Origin: Vandiemenella viatica
Taxonomy: Eukaryota > Arthropoda > Insecta > Orthoptera > Morabidae
NCBI GenBank assembly: GCA_031002005.1
Contig: CM061921.1
Location: 177,576,935 to 177,640,934 of the forward strand
Direction of reading: 5' to 3'
Length of the DNA: 64,000 nucleotides
Shown here one piece after another: positions 51,069 through 63,446 of this stretch (the first letter of the stretch is position 1; each line of letters begins with the position of its first letter). Under the pieces are notes generated by a model. The model ran no database searches, was not told the DNA's origin, and worked only from the letters and a program-made list of their open reading frames with translations. The translations under genes were made by a program, and so were the position numbers.

Positions 51069-52214
51069 ATAATTAGCCAAAACATTATGACCACTGCCCA
51101 CCATGAAATTAAATGACATCTGGTGATGCTGCGGATATATTATTTGATAAGGAAACTACATAAACAGAGCGGTGTGAGATGGGGGTGGGGGGTTGGAAAA
51201 TGAAATCCATTGACATAAGTTACTTTGACAAAGGGCAGATTATTATGGCCCACTGCCTGAGAATGAGCATTACAGAATAGCAAGGCTGGTCAGATGTTCA
51301 CGTGCTACTGTAGTGAACATCTATGGAGAGTGGCTGAACAACAATGAAATCACGAGTAGTCAACAAGGTGATGGATGTCTACACCTCATCACAGAACATG
51401 GAAGTTGGAGGCTTGTGCAGGATAGGAGGCAATCTGTGGCAGATCTGACGGCACAATACAATGCTGGTGCCGGTGCAAATGTTTCAGACCACACCGTTCG
51501 GCACACATAGTCGAACATGAGGTTTCACAGCAGATGGACCTTTGTATTCCCATGTTGACCCAACGAACTGTCAATTACAATTGCAGTGGGCACGAGATGA
51601 TAAAGATTGGACCGTGGATCAACGGAAATGTGTCATCTGATAAGATGAGTAACATTTCTTGTTATACCACGTCGATGATTGACTCCAATACCCCCTTCCA
51701 GGTCATTGGCTGCTCGAAACATGCACTGAGCCACAGACACAGCCAATGGGGGCAGTATTATACTATGGGGGCCTGGGCTTCCATGGGACCTGTGGTAGTG
51801 GATCGAAGACACCGTGATAGTTGTGGAGAATTATTTTGGATCACCTGTACTCCTTCATGCATCGTGGTATTCCAGGATGGCGGTTGCATCTTCCAGCAGG
51901 ATAACTGTCCATGTCACAAAGCCAGAACTGTGCTACAGTTGTCTGAGAAGCATGATAGTTAACTCGTGTTGCTGTCTTGGCCAGCAAACTCACCTGATAA
52001 AACACATCTGGGATGCAATCAGGTGCCAGCTCTGCACTCGTAAATAACTGGCCTGTAATTTAAGGGAACTGCATGACCTGTGTGAAGACATCTGGCGCCA
52101 GAAACCTACCAAGGACTTGTCGAATCCATGCCATCCTGAATTACTGATTTATTGAATCCAAAGATAGATCAACACGCCATGAAGCAGGTGGTCATAATAT
52201 TTTGGCTCATCAGT
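51069..52214 (+). mobile_element. Tc1-like element, both ends visible, transposase broken
   Basis: The left end has TTAGCCAAAACATTATGACC (51073). The right end's reverse complement reads TGATGAGCCAAAATATTATG followed by ACCACC. The interior on the plus strand begins with an HTH segment (IYGEWLNNNEITSSQQGDG, 51313). It continues with VQDRRQSVADLTAQYNAG, then SHRHSQWGQYYTMGAWASMG (near 51740-51790; canonical 'GGGS.M.W...') and CIFQQDNCPCHKARTV (51880-51925). IKHIWDAIRCQL lies near 51995-52030 in another frame. The residue before KH should be the catalytic E but is isoleucine in this reading. The copy is inactive. Confidence 0.85.
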
Positions 52215-52811
52215 ATATGTTTCAACAGAAAGGCTGTAAAAAGTTGAACTAATTAATATCTAGCCTAATCAATACTGTTTCATGATGGATTAATTAATCT
52301 CATAGCAAGGCCAACTCACATTTCTGCATTAATACAAAAAAGCTACAAACTAAGCTAGAAATATACTTTACATATACTTCTAATTAATTTATTTTCCCTT
52401 GTCATACTTTAGTACCAATTATGTTTGGTTTTTACCCAAAAGTGATAAAATATTTATAATTGATACTGAGATGAATTTCTACTTGGTTTTCATTCAACTT
52501 TAATCAGTACCCAATAGGAAAACAAATTTTGTTATATGTATGGGAATTTACAGGGTTTTGTAGTGGTTTGAATTGTTATTATATAAATGAATGTTTTTAA
52601 ACACCAACATAAAACAACCTGAACCAGCGATAAGAGCATTAATGCTTACTGGCATCCTAAATTTACCAACTTTTCTAATCTGATCCAGTGTAGTTACCAT
52701 ATTTCACATTAAGTATTTGCTGGATTAACATTATGTTTGAGTAATATGAAAAAAATTCTGTGCAGCTGAGTTAGTATGATCTGTATGCAATCAGTATGCT
52801 GAGATTTCTAC
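52215..52811. other. AT-rich intron sequence
   Basis: Nothing recognised. Confidence 0.5.
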
Positions 52812-52967
52812 CTGGTCTTGGAGGTGCTATTTGCCTCGCAGGTTCAGAAGAGTCTGCCTGAGCTACACCTTCAGGTCCTAACTGACGGTTTGCAAGAGCA
52901 GCAATCATTTGATCTATATTTGAACGTGCCTCATTGCTTGGTAGGCCTTCAATCACTTCTACGTGGC
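52812..52967 (-). CDS. BRWD3: BRWD3/PHIP homologue, internal exon 2 of 7
   Basis: This exon of 156 bases completes a glycine codon split with the upstream exon and ends in phase 1. It encodes 51 residues including GHVEVIEGLPSNEARSNIDQ and ends APPRP. The segment lies in the poorly conserved linker between the WD40 propeller and the Tudor-like domain, so similarity alone is weak. Position between two clear exons, coding phase and splice sites (acceptor ttcattacttccag, donor CCAG/gtagaaat) make the call solid. The linker is predicted to be disordered. No stop or frameshift is present. Confidence 0.85.
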
Positions 52968-54613
52968 CTGGAAGTAATGAAATCCCTTTAATGTTCACTT
53001 AGCAGAAACAGACAAACCTGATGAGAAGAATAATATCTATGAAAACACCAACCAAGCATGCTTCAAAATACCTTAAATTCTGTGCACAATTTGAGGAGAT
53101 ATATCAATATTCAAACAATTCAGTAATATAAAGCAAGTGAACCAACAGTCGACTCAATTTATTTTTCCATTTTTGAAATATCTGATCATACCATTTAATA
53201 ACTACGCATTCCAAAATAATTTTCTACATCCTTAATACCTCTATTCCATTATATGTAACAGATGCTGTCAAATTGTAACCACAAATGTATACAAATAAAA
53301 AAAAATCAAACCTCTGCATTTGCTCCTAAAGTTAACACCCTGAATTAGACATGCACCTGCAGTTTACATCCTTTCCATAACCCTAAAATTCCATCAGGGT
53401 CAGAAAAGAACAGCAGATGAACAAGGGAAACTGAAATAAAAGTTGACAGTTTGGGGCCCGCCCAAGTGGAAGCAACATCAGACCCAAATAAAGGGCTGGT
53501 GGGGGAGGGAGAGAGGGAGGCCTTGGTGCCAACCCAAGTCTCACAGTTCCAAAGACCTTCAAAGAGTGTCGATTTAAGTTTCTAAGCACCATGCTGTAAT
53601 GTATAAAAAATTTATTGTTGTGAATGGCACAAAAGGTTTGATCAATTTATGTTTAAAGCTCAGTTTTAAATGAGAACCTGTCAATTTAAGGATACACGCA
53701 AAAATTTAGGTATCTATATTTGACACAGGGGCCATCCATGATAAATATGTTATTTTCATTTAAGCTATGATAGCATACATTTATACAATTAATTGTGTTC
53801 ACATTTGGATATTCACACTTATTAAAAAGTGAAGCAAACTTACACTAAAATACTTTGTGATGTTTCAATTTCACTACCACAACATGTGCTGGCGTGAATG
53901 GTAAGCACTCATTCTACAACTGTTTACCATCGACAGATGAGAACATCACCAAACACGTGGAACAATTCGGATTGCAAGGCTGGCAGTGTTGATGGTCTTA
54001 TGCATGGTTTTATGTATCATCACATTTCCTCAAAATTGAATTTGACACAATTTAATGTCGACTATAGGTACACTGTTGATTGCAGGTACACTTACTCCTA
54101 AGAATTTTAAAGAAGTAGAGAAGTAAAACATGAAATAATTCCAGAATTTCAATCTCAGCAAAAACCTTTCTACAAGTGTGAAACTTGAATTAAACTTTTT
54201 TAAAAAAAATTATGATGCATTTCAATACTTATTAACACATACATATATTGCCAGTTGTAAAATATATTATTTCATCTGCCCCAATAATTGAACCAATTTC
54301 ATTCTCTGTACAAAATTTCAGCTTTTATCATGAACAAATACTGGAATCAACAGCTAATAATGTTGGCATTATGTATTTTTCTTCATAACTAAGGTTTTAT
54401 TTCAAACCTTGTTTATTTTACTCATTTTCAAACACTTTATGTATTTGTTGTAAGATTTTTGTAAACGGTAAATGCTATATGCAACTACTGTTGAATTAAA
54501 TATCAACAGATGTAAATTGCTTATCACACTTTTGGAGATGACAAATGTGTTTGCTAGGTATAAATAAATATTTAGTTGTGGAGAGCCAGAGCCAGAGCTT
54601 GTTACATATAATG
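52968..54613. other. Intron between BRWD3 exons 1 and 2, first part
   Basis: Apart from a short purine/pyrimidine-biased stretch at about 53495-53520, no feature is evident. Open frames here have no recognisable domain. Confidence 0.45.
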
Positions 54614-56383
54614 GTAGTAAGTAGAGATGTGACTTATTTGAGATACAAGTATTTGAAATACCGATACAAAATATGTATTTTCATCTTGTATCTGAAATAA
54701 TTTTCTTAATCTTTATTTTGTATCTTGTATTTAGATACTTTTTATCGTTATCTTTATATTTTGGAAATGCTAAATACTATTTATGCTTTTTTTTTAACTT
54801 TACGATATAAAAAACACAGACAACAGTGAAAACGCATTCGTAAAAATTATTAATCTATATGAAAGGACAAGATTGTATAGTCTACTTAACCTTTGTCTGC
54901 CTTTATTGTGAAGAACTATGAAAACCATAAACAAACACTGACCCGCCTACCTATTGCCCCTTGTCCTTGCCAATTTTTATAATGTAAAATTATGTTTGGT
55001 GTTATGAAGTCAAATTATTATTATTGAATCATAATGACGGTATTGAAATGCAAATAAATAAATAAATAAATAATGGTAATTTTTATTTTATTTAAATAAC
55101 TTTATATCCAAATTAGATTTCACTTGGCAGGGACTGCTTGGTAGTTGGTAGCTTGTGTGAAGGATGCCCGCGAAACACCTATTTACTATCAAACTCGGTA
55201 TTTAGATACTTTTTATCGTTATCTTTATATTTTGGAAATGCTAAATACTATTTATGCATTTTTTTTTAATTTTACGATATAAAAAACACAGACAACAGTG
55301 AAAACGAATTAGTAAAAATTATTAATCTATATGAAAGGACAAGATTTTATAGTCTACTTAACCTTTGTCTGCCTTTATTGTGAAGAACTATGAAAACCAT
55401 AAACAAACACTCACCCGCCTACCTATTGCCCCTTGTCATTGCCAATTTTTATAATGTAAAATTATGTTTGGTGTTATGAAGTCAAATTATTATTATTGAA
55501 TCATAATGACGGTATTGAAATGCAAATAAATAAATAAATAATGGTAATTTTTATTTTATTTAAATAACTTTATATCCAAATTAGATTTCACTTGGCAGGG
55601 ACTGCTTGGTAGTTGGTAGCTTGTGTGAAGGATGCCCGCGAAACACCTATTTACTATCAAACTAGCTAAATTTTTAGACTAAATTTCTTTAAAAAATTTA
55701 AATTGTTAGGATTGTTGTTAGCGAGAAGAATTATTTATATTAAAATAAGTTTCAAATTTGCATGATTGTTGAAGATATTTTGTTTATCACAAGTTTTATT
55801 GACTTACAGGTAGCTGAAAGCTTGGTAGTTAGTTTATTAAGAATATTACAGTATACATTTTGGTATAAGGTATCTAACAAATTTAATTTCTTATATACGG
55901 TATCGAATTAAATGTATAGTTTTAACTGTTTTGGTTACTGTATTATCACCTATAGTAGGAACTGTTCCATTTAGAATATAACAGTTTGTTATTTAATTAG
56001 TTCTGAAACCTTAAAATAACTACTTGCCAACTTGCCAGTAGTAGTAATAATAATAATAATAATTCGTAAATAACTGTTGGTGTTACTCTCAGTAGAATTA
56101 CACAATAAAAATGAGCGATCAGATGTTTGAAGAACTGGTTTTATCTTACTTAAGTCTCATTTAAAATTTTAAGGAACATCTTGTACATTGTAGACAAAGA
56201 AACATGTTTCAAAATAAAAATGCGTTATCTAAAAAAGTATTTTGAAAATACGTATTTTGTATCTTGTATTTCAAATACCATTTCCAAAAGCACCTTGTAT
56301 CTGATATCTCAAATCCATTACTTAATAATATCTTGTATTCCAGATACCTATTATGAGTTATCTTGCACATCTCTAGTAATAAG
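54614..56383. mobile_element. Non-autonomous hAT element with internal tandem duplication
   Basis: Element 54622-56375 (1754 bp) begins TAGAGATGTGACTTATTTGA, and its right end's reverse complement begins TAGAGATGTGCAAGATAACT. The first ten bases are identical. The flanks are GTAGTAAG (54614-54621) and GTAATAAG (56376-56383), an 8-bp duplication with one change. Subterminal motifs such as 'gtatttgaaatac' and 'ttgtatctgaaa' recur on both sides. The interior contains a 471-bp tandem direct repeat. No transposase is present. TIR, TSD length and subterminal repeats fit hAT. Confidence 0.87.
54727..55663 (+). repeat. Two-copy tandem duplication, period 471 bp
   Basis: Copy 1 (54727-55197) and copy 2 (55198-55663) both start GTATTTAGATACTTTTTATC. 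They differ by a handful of substitutions (e.g. 'gcattcg' versus 'gaattag') and by one AAAT unit of a short microsatellite (four versus three). High identity implies the duplication is recent compared with neighbouring relics. Confidence 0.93.
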
Positions 56384-56922
<539 letters not shown>

Positions 56923-57111
56923 CTACAAAATAAAAGTTGGTAGGTGGTAATTTAGTTTCACTAAATTATCTGATCATATAAATACAAATGTATATAATTA
57001 CAGAAACAAATAGGCGAGGGTAAGTAAACCCATCACCTACCAAAGTTCAAGGCATGAAGACAGGGGGACTGCTATGAAACAAAAAAAAAGGACAATACAA
57101 ACATAACTGAC

Positions 57112-57171
57112 AATTAATAAAGTCCTCTCGGGTGACTAGCCAAGTGAGCACCTGAGAGGACTTTATTAATT
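57112..57171. repeat. Short perfect-type hairpin, 23-bp arms
   Basis: Arms 57112-57134 and 57149-57171 pair at 22 of 23 positions (the exception is a G opposite T, which can wobble). The loop has 14 bases. Each arm contains TAAAGTCCTCTC or its inverse. The hairpin lies 30 bases before the large foldback element. Function unknown; it may be the relic of a small inverted-repeat element. Confidence 0.8.
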
Positions 57172-57203
57172 CTCAGCGACAAGAGAAACTTTGATCTTAT
57201 ATA

Positions 57204-58217
57204 CAGGGTGGGGCATTTAATGTTTTCTGGAAATATTTCGGAAAGAAAGCATTTTAACAAACAATAACCTATATAAAAAATAATCGTACAGTAGGGGGCT
57301 ACAATTATGTGATATTGGTTTTTTCACAGGTGGCGCTGTTGTCGTTACAACAAGGTCAACTTAATTCTTTTAAATGGAAACCCCTATTTTTTTTTTTTTT
57401 GAAGATTCCGATTCCTCATGAAAAAATAAAAATAGTTTGCTTAACTCACTTTTTTGTTAGCCTCACAGATGGCGCTGTAATCGCGAAAAATGAATATTTG
57501 CGTTTTTTGTGTATAATTTTAATTATTGTTTAAATAATTACATGTAATTTTCATTCTGTAAACATGGAAGTTAATTTTAAAGGATAATGACGAAATTGAT
57601 TTTTTAAATGTTTTTTCTTACTTATTTGCAGCCATGTCTACAGCAGGTGCTCAAAAAGGTGACTATTTACTTCCAGACATTTTCTGACACACTTCGAGCT
57701 GTTCAGGCATCATTTCTGCAAAGGGTCAGAAAATGTCTGGAAGTAAATGGTCACCTTTTTGAGCACCTGCTGTAGACATGGCTGCAAAATAAGTCAGAAA
57801 AAGCATTTAAAAAATCAATTTCGTCATTATCCTTTAAAATTACCTTCCATGTTTACAGAATGAAAATTACATGTAATTATTTAAACAATAATTAAAATTA
57901 TACACAAAAAACGCGAATATTCATTTTTCGTGATTACAGTGCCATCTGTGAGGCTAACAGAAAAGTGAGTTAAGCCAACTATTTTTATTTTTTCATGAGG
58001 AATCGGAATCTTCAAAAAAAAAAAAAAAAAATTAGGGGTTCCCATTTAAAAGAATTAAGTTGACCTTGTTGTAACGACAACAGCGCCACCTGTGAAAAAA
58101 CCAATATCACATAATTGTAGCCCCCTACTGTACGATTATTTTTTATATAGGTTATTGTTTGTTAAAATGCTTTCTTTCCGAAATATTTCCAGAAAACATA
58201 TTAAATGCCCCACCATG
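57204..58217. mobile_element. Foldback-type element: ~485-bp inverted repeats around a 38-base loop
   Basis: The left arm 57204-57687 and right arm 57726-58217 are near-perfect inverses, with isolated mismatches and small length differences in A/T runs. The ends read CAGGGTGGGGCATTTAAT and, from the right, CATGGTGGGGCATTTAAT, flanked by TA in a TATA context. Each arm contains two 'ggcgctgt' motifs. The loop (57688-57725) reads 'cacttcgagctgttcaggca' in its first part. There is no protein-coding frame of note. It looks like a hairpin MITE or an inverted duplication of a 485-bp element. Confidence 0.9.
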
Positions 58218-58219
58218 TA

Positions 58220-59429
58220 TAATTGACAATATTTTTGGTAACCATTTAATCAAGAAGAGGAACAAAAGACACAGCACAGGGGACAGGCCAGAACAAGCCA
58301 AGTCATGTAATATGGCATGATTAATAGGTTTCATCATCAACATCATGTCATCGTCATCATCATCATCATCATCATCATCAACAACAAGAACATCATTTCA
58401 ATTAAGGATAGAGAAAGGAACCTATGATATAACTTGCAACCAGGTGCCTGTGAATATCTACTTTAACACAATGTGTTGCACCTGGAACTAAATGTCTCTG
58501 CAACCTTAGATGAGCGATGACATTTGAAGTGTTACACTGGCTGCCACCACAGTGCTGCTTGGCTAAGCAGGAAATTTCAATTAAATAACTGCATTTGATT
58601 TCAGTTACACTTAAGTATTAAAAGGAAGTGCAACTGTGATGCCAACTAAAAGGCAAATGTATGCCGAGGAAGTACTTGCACACAAATGTGAAGGACAGAG
58701 ATAAAAAATTATAATGAAAGGCAAAGAGATATAAGCAACGTTTGTTTAAATTTATATGTAGTAACTTGTTTATTTACAGACATTAAAGGCATAAATTCAT
58801 GTAAGGAGACAAGCATCTGTTGTTTATGATCTGTAGCAGTTATTAGAATCAGTCACAACATAACATAAGAATTTTTTGACAGACGAAACAGGAATATATA
58901 AATAAAAAAAATAAAGAGGTGAAAGTTTACATGAAACATAAGAAATCACTAAATATATCAAACAAATAATTAATTTTTAGTCTCTTTGAAATTACACTTT
59001 CCTCAGAACATTTTCATAACAATAAAAGTTTTCATCATTTTTGATAGGCTTTGTGGAAATAATTGCAAGTAATACAAAAATGGAGGGCAGAGATAAACAT
59101 TATAATGCCAGGCAGAGATGCAATTCTAATTTTCTCACAGCGAATCTGCTTTGATCATAGTATATTCTGTTTATCTCCCATTGCCTGGTGCTGAACAACA
59201 AGCGAAAAAATGAGGGGCAGAGGAGGATTTTACTATGTAGAAAGTATTTTTCTAATCACAATGTATGTGTTGGTTATTGATATGCACTGTAAAAAAATAT
59301 TTCAGGAGCCCCTCACACCTACCAGTGATAAGGTAAATTCAAAAATAGTTAACCTGTAAGTCAAATGCTATTTGCTGGTGATCTTGAAGGACTGATCGGC
59401 TGCCTGCATAACAGAGTTTCAATTTACTG
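58220..59429. other. AT-rich intron sequence with CAT microsatellite
   Basis: A (CAT)n tract lies at about 58340-58381. A motif of type 'gcagagataaacattataatg' recurs near 58690 and 59090, about 400 bases apart, hinting at an old duplication. Confidence 0.45.
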
Positions 59430-59460
59430 CACAAGCCTCTGTCATGTCTGGACCTACAAT

Positions 59461-61284
59461 TTAACCCTTTGACTGCTGACAGCGGATCGTCTACCTGCCG
59501 CGCTGAGGCCGGCTACCTGTGCTAAGTGATTATTCCTGGGGACGGAGCGGCCCGCGCTGTCTCACACGCCCAGTGCTGGATGTTCCTGGCGTAACCTCTC
59601 ACAGCTGATACACAATAATTAATCTCACTACATAGTTTCTCTGCAAATAAATTACTGTAGAATTAAACAATCATTAACCCTATTTTTCGTCACTAATAAT
59701 TACATCTTGCTTGTAGTTTTTACTAGATTTTCGCAGCTTATGTGGAAAGCATCGTGATTCTTAAATTTACCTTAATATTTTACTGTTCTTTCCTGCATAC
59801 CCGTTTATAACAACTGCAATTTTCTATATGTTCCTTACTGTATCAGAGTGTTTTTGTTGAATTTTAAAGAGCGTAGATTCGAAGAAGATGCTAGAAATAT
59901 TTTACTTCCACACTTACATACCGCGTTCAGACCACGACTGTTAAATTCGAGATATTCGAACTTATACAGATAGTTAAAGGCATCCAATTTTTCCTTGTGC
60001 TATTCACGAATATAAAAAACCACCTGAAAATGATAATTGCACAAGCAGCCTCCCCCACACACCGAAATTTGGCTTGCGGAATATCTTTGTAGATGTAGAT
60101 TCCCAAAATATCTCGATGTTGACTGAATGTTTGCGGCGCTTTGTAATTACCCGATTATACATAATTTTGTTTCTTTGATGAAATTTGTTCCACATAAGTA
60201 CAGATTTTTCAACATTTCAAAGCTGTGAAGTGTCTGTCCATTATCACGCTAGTTGAAATAGGGCGGGGGGGGGGGGGGGAGGGGTTTGGAGAAATCTCAC
60301 CAAAGTAACAAAAAGCGGTATCTGGACACAAGTTCACCAAGAATTGCGGTATTTAGAAGAACATCTCTGGTCCAATATTAGCTAATTTTCAATTTTTTTC
60401 ACGCGATGCATCAGAAGACAAATAGCTATGAAACAAAAAATTTCATCATATTCAGTATCTTTCCACTTTGATATTCAAGAATGCACTGATTCTGGAATAT
60501 TCTTCATAGTGATTATATAAAACCGATTCTTTTCATCAGCTACATATTTCATCAGTTCTTCTGTAAAAAAATAACATGAAAACTGACAGAATATTTGCCA
60601 CATTCCCTATTTGACACACGTCCTGACAGCACATCATCAAATGCGTGACTAACTGGACGAAAATCATTTTCTTTCCAGTCAGATTTATCACTAAGACGTA
60701 ATTTCTTCGTAAGCGTTTCACTATCACTTTCTGATTCTTTAAATTCAGAACAACTAACATCTCTTGTTGAAACATGAGACTGCATTGTCACCCCTGCTGA
60801 CGAGTATGGTTTATGACTACAGCCTTCCGATTCTGTGGAAAAGCTATCACTTCTATCAAAATCAAGTAGTTCATCCTCGTTGTCACTCCTTGTAAGAATC
60901 TCCATGATTTCTTCCTCAATGCACCCATGACGTCTTGCCATTTTCTTCATAAAATACAGGACACAAAGAAGACTGATGTAATTTCTGTTGAATAGTGAAC
61001 TGTAGAGCAACGCCTAGGCTCCCTACAGAAAAACATTCGGACGATAAGCTAGCGACCAGAACTGCAAAAGGCTATTGAGAAATGGGTCGTGAAGTCCGCT
61101 GTACGACTCAGGTAGCGGCGCGTCTATATTCGTCATCAGCACTCAGGTAGCGGCAGGCGGGTGTGGCTTAACTCGTCAACAGCACTCAGGGGAAAACCGG
61201 CGGCTGCGTCTAAACTCGTCATTAGCACTCGGGGCCAGCAGGCAGCATGACGTGTATACACGTCAACAGCAGTCAAAGGGTTAA
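59461..61284 (-). mobile_element. piggyBac-like element with TTAA duplication, internally deleted
   Basis: Element 59465-61280 (1816 bp) starts CCCTTTGACTGCTGACAGCG. The reverse complement of the right end starts CCCTTTGACTGCTGTTGACG, giving a 14-bp perfect TIR. TTAA flanks both sides (59461-59464, 61281-61284), the piggyBac signature. Near the right end, units containing 'gtcaacagcactcagg' and 'caggtagcggc' repeat about four times between 61110 and 61270. The minus strand carries the N-terminal third of a transposase (see separate entry); the DDD catalytic half is gone. GC-rich ends contrast with the AT-rich surroundings. Confidence 0.94.
60250..60950 (-). pseudogene. piggyBac-like transposase, N-terminal part only
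   Basis: The minus-strand frame 60552-61010 has an in-frame start at 60941 (MARRHGCIEEEIMEIL). An acidic S/D/E-rich region (NEDELLDFDRSDSFSTESEG) follows, then DWKENDFRPVSHAFDD. After a stop, shifted frames carry LTEELMKYVADEKNRFY, SKWKDTEYDEIFCFIAICLL, and VLLNTAILGELVSRYRF down to about 60290. These match the order in piggyBac transposases: an acidic N-terminus, then 'FFT.EL...I..ETN', 'W...T..E+..FLG+.+LMG' and '...SR.RF'. The catalytic DDE_Tnp_1_7 core beyond this is missing. Confidence 0.85.
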
Positions 61285-61437
61285 AGAGGAATTCGAACCA
61301 TGGAATGTCCTGGCATGGCTCATATGATCAAACATAACTCTTAAAAATTTCTGACCCCAACAGGGGTTTGAACAAGGATTGGACCCCAAAATTTTGACAG
61401 CATACACCTTAATCACCGAGCTACCAGACTTCTCAAG

Positions 61438-62030
61438 AACAATGATAAAACATTAAATTGAAACTTTTCTCCGAATGAAGAAATGGGCTAACAATTGGGT
61501 TAATGAGGAAATGGGGAATAAATTTGGGAACAACAATGGAAAAGATAGGAAAGGAGGTGGAAATAGACAAACATAATTAAAACATTATAAAATAAGCTGT
61601 TGTAATTGAGAGCTCCAGTAGGATCATTCATGAGAACAATAACAAAGGAAATATGGATTATTTTAATGAGAAAAAGGGCAGAAGATGAGGACCAAGTGAG
61701 GTAGAAATGTCTCAAGCTGAGATTGAGATTGGGATTGGAATGGGGTGGGGTGGGGGGTGTTCTGTATTGGTAAACTAAATCTCACTGCAGGAGTTCAGAG
61801 GAACTGTTGCTAACAGCAAAGACACTGAAACTGCTAATAGTGAAGCAGAATTTGAAGTTACTGAAGACATGTACAGTGGCATGAGAAATAATGTCATTTT
61901 CAGAATCTTGGGTGAATGTCCATTTATCCTGTTGAGTATACAAGAGGATAGTCCCACAAGTACCCAACCTAACTAAGGAGAAAAAAAAAAAAAAAAAACT
62001 GAGAAAAAATATATTTATTTCTCTACATAG
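61438..62030. other. Intron sequence, nothing recognised
   Basis: Contains a G-rich stretch at about 61740-61760 and an A-run at 61981-61998. No gene evident. Confidence 0.45.
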
Positions 62031-62032
62031 TC

Positions 62033-63085
62033 TCATTTTGGTTTGATATACTTTTCCCCGCAATGTTCAATCACTAAGATACCCTGTTTGCAGTGAGAAT
62101 TGTCAAGCTTCTCAAAATAGCCACCAATGACAGATACCATCTCTTCACTGTTGGCAAATCTTTTACCCAAAAGCCATTTTTTTTCAAGTTTGGAAATCCA
62201 AGGGGGACAAAGGTGTATGAGGAAGAAATTCAAAAACTCATTCATTTTGGTAATAGCAACAATGAATGGGTGAACTGGTGCATTGTCTTGATGTAACAAA
62301 ATGTTCTTGTTCATCAAATACATTAATTTTTTCTTGATTTCATCACTTTTGTGGATTCTTTCACCAGTTCTGGCACAGTCGCCTCATTTGTTTATTGCAG
62401 CTAACACTTAAGACCACAACACAAAGTTTAACAAACCCCAAGCCCTATGATAGGGAAGCTCTCTTCTGTGGTGTTGTTGGTGAAAGTAATGGAGGCAGAA
62501 AGCTTGTCGTATTGTGTTATCTGTTACAAGAGAGGAATTGGGACCATCTTATTTCTCAAAATGGTATCCTCTCTGTTCAATACACTTAGCTCAACATTTC
62601 CCCTATTTGTTTTAAACTTTCAAAAAAAAAATATGATTTCCAAAATCTGTAAAATACGAGTTTGCTTCTGCCATGTCATCTTCATTGGACAAGAATTCCT
62701 CCCCAAAGAGTCTTTTGATGTGGTCTGCTGCAAGAGAACAATTGAGATTGTCTAACTAGATGAAGAGACTAAAACGAAAATAAGAATACATAAAGAAACC
62801 ACGAAATAAGATGGCATCAACACAAAAAAAAGGATAAAGAAACACACAAAACACCAAAATTTTACGGTGTTAACCCAAAATGAGCCTAGGGCAGTGCTTT
62901 AAAAAAATACGGGGTTTCAAAACCTGCAAAACATAAGTTTGTTTCTGCCATGAAGTCTTCAATGGACATGAATTTCTTCCACCGAGCCAATTCTTAAGGT
63001 TTCTGAATAAATAGAAGATGTTTGGATCCAAATCTAAATTAAGGAAACAAAAGAAAAGCTGATTATGAGGACTCTGCTCCATCAC
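62033..63085 (-). mobile_element. Cluster of mariner C-terminal transposase fragments
   Basis: Three stretches on the minus strand resemble mariner C-termini. Frame 62033-62323 reads KNILLHQDNAPVHPFIVAIT, then GKRFANSEEMVSVIGGYFEK and HCGEKYIKP. A second, near 62640-62760, reads LFGEEFLSNEDDMAEANSYF. A third, at 62870-63085, reads FRNLKNWLGG followed in a shifted frame by EDFMAETNLCFAGFE. The second and third are similar to each other over about 60 bases. The first retains HQDNA with its aspartate. No TIRs were identified. It may be a nested or duplicated, heavily decayed mariner. Confidence 0.7.
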
Positions 63086-63446
63086 ATTGTTTGGTACACA
63101 AGTGGTTTACAGAATTTCATTGTGGCCAGTATGAATGTGATAAGCACTGATGCATCAAACAAATTCAGAGGGCTGTTTCTCCTGTAGTTCATCACAAAGA
63201 TGTTATATATGAGTCTAAACCACATCAGCACAGTTTGATATATAAATGACAATTTAAGACAAATCAAGGAACATATGCAGACATTTGAGTATTCATGGCA
63301 GTGACACAGATTTTATGACAAATTTGGGAATTGAAGGAAGGCTGTTATTTTACAATCAGTTGCACTTTTGAAGTGCAAAAAGTAATACTGGACTGGCTAT
63401 TGGGAGGACAGTGGCCTATGGTGGTGGGGGGGAGTAATCTTGGTGT
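63086..63446. other. Intron sequence before the SINE copy
   Basis: Nothing recognised. Confidence 0.5.

Larger units (their letters stand above)
59430..61437 (-). mobile_element. SINE family B copy interrupted by a piggyBac-like element
   Basis: The SINE sequence runs to 'tctggacctacaattta' at 59464 and resumes after the insertion with 'gaggaattcgaaccatggaa' (61287), ending 'accgagctaccagac' near 61430. Joined, it matches the uninterrupted copy at 23500-23672. This fixes the order of events: SINE first, piggyBac second. Confidence 0.8.

Noticed and set aside
57204..58217. Assembly artefact from palindromic read fusion
   Set aside because: Not accepted as the main reading because the two arms differ by scattered substitutions, the loop is unique sequence and the ends fit a transposon with TA flanks; long-read checking remains advisable.
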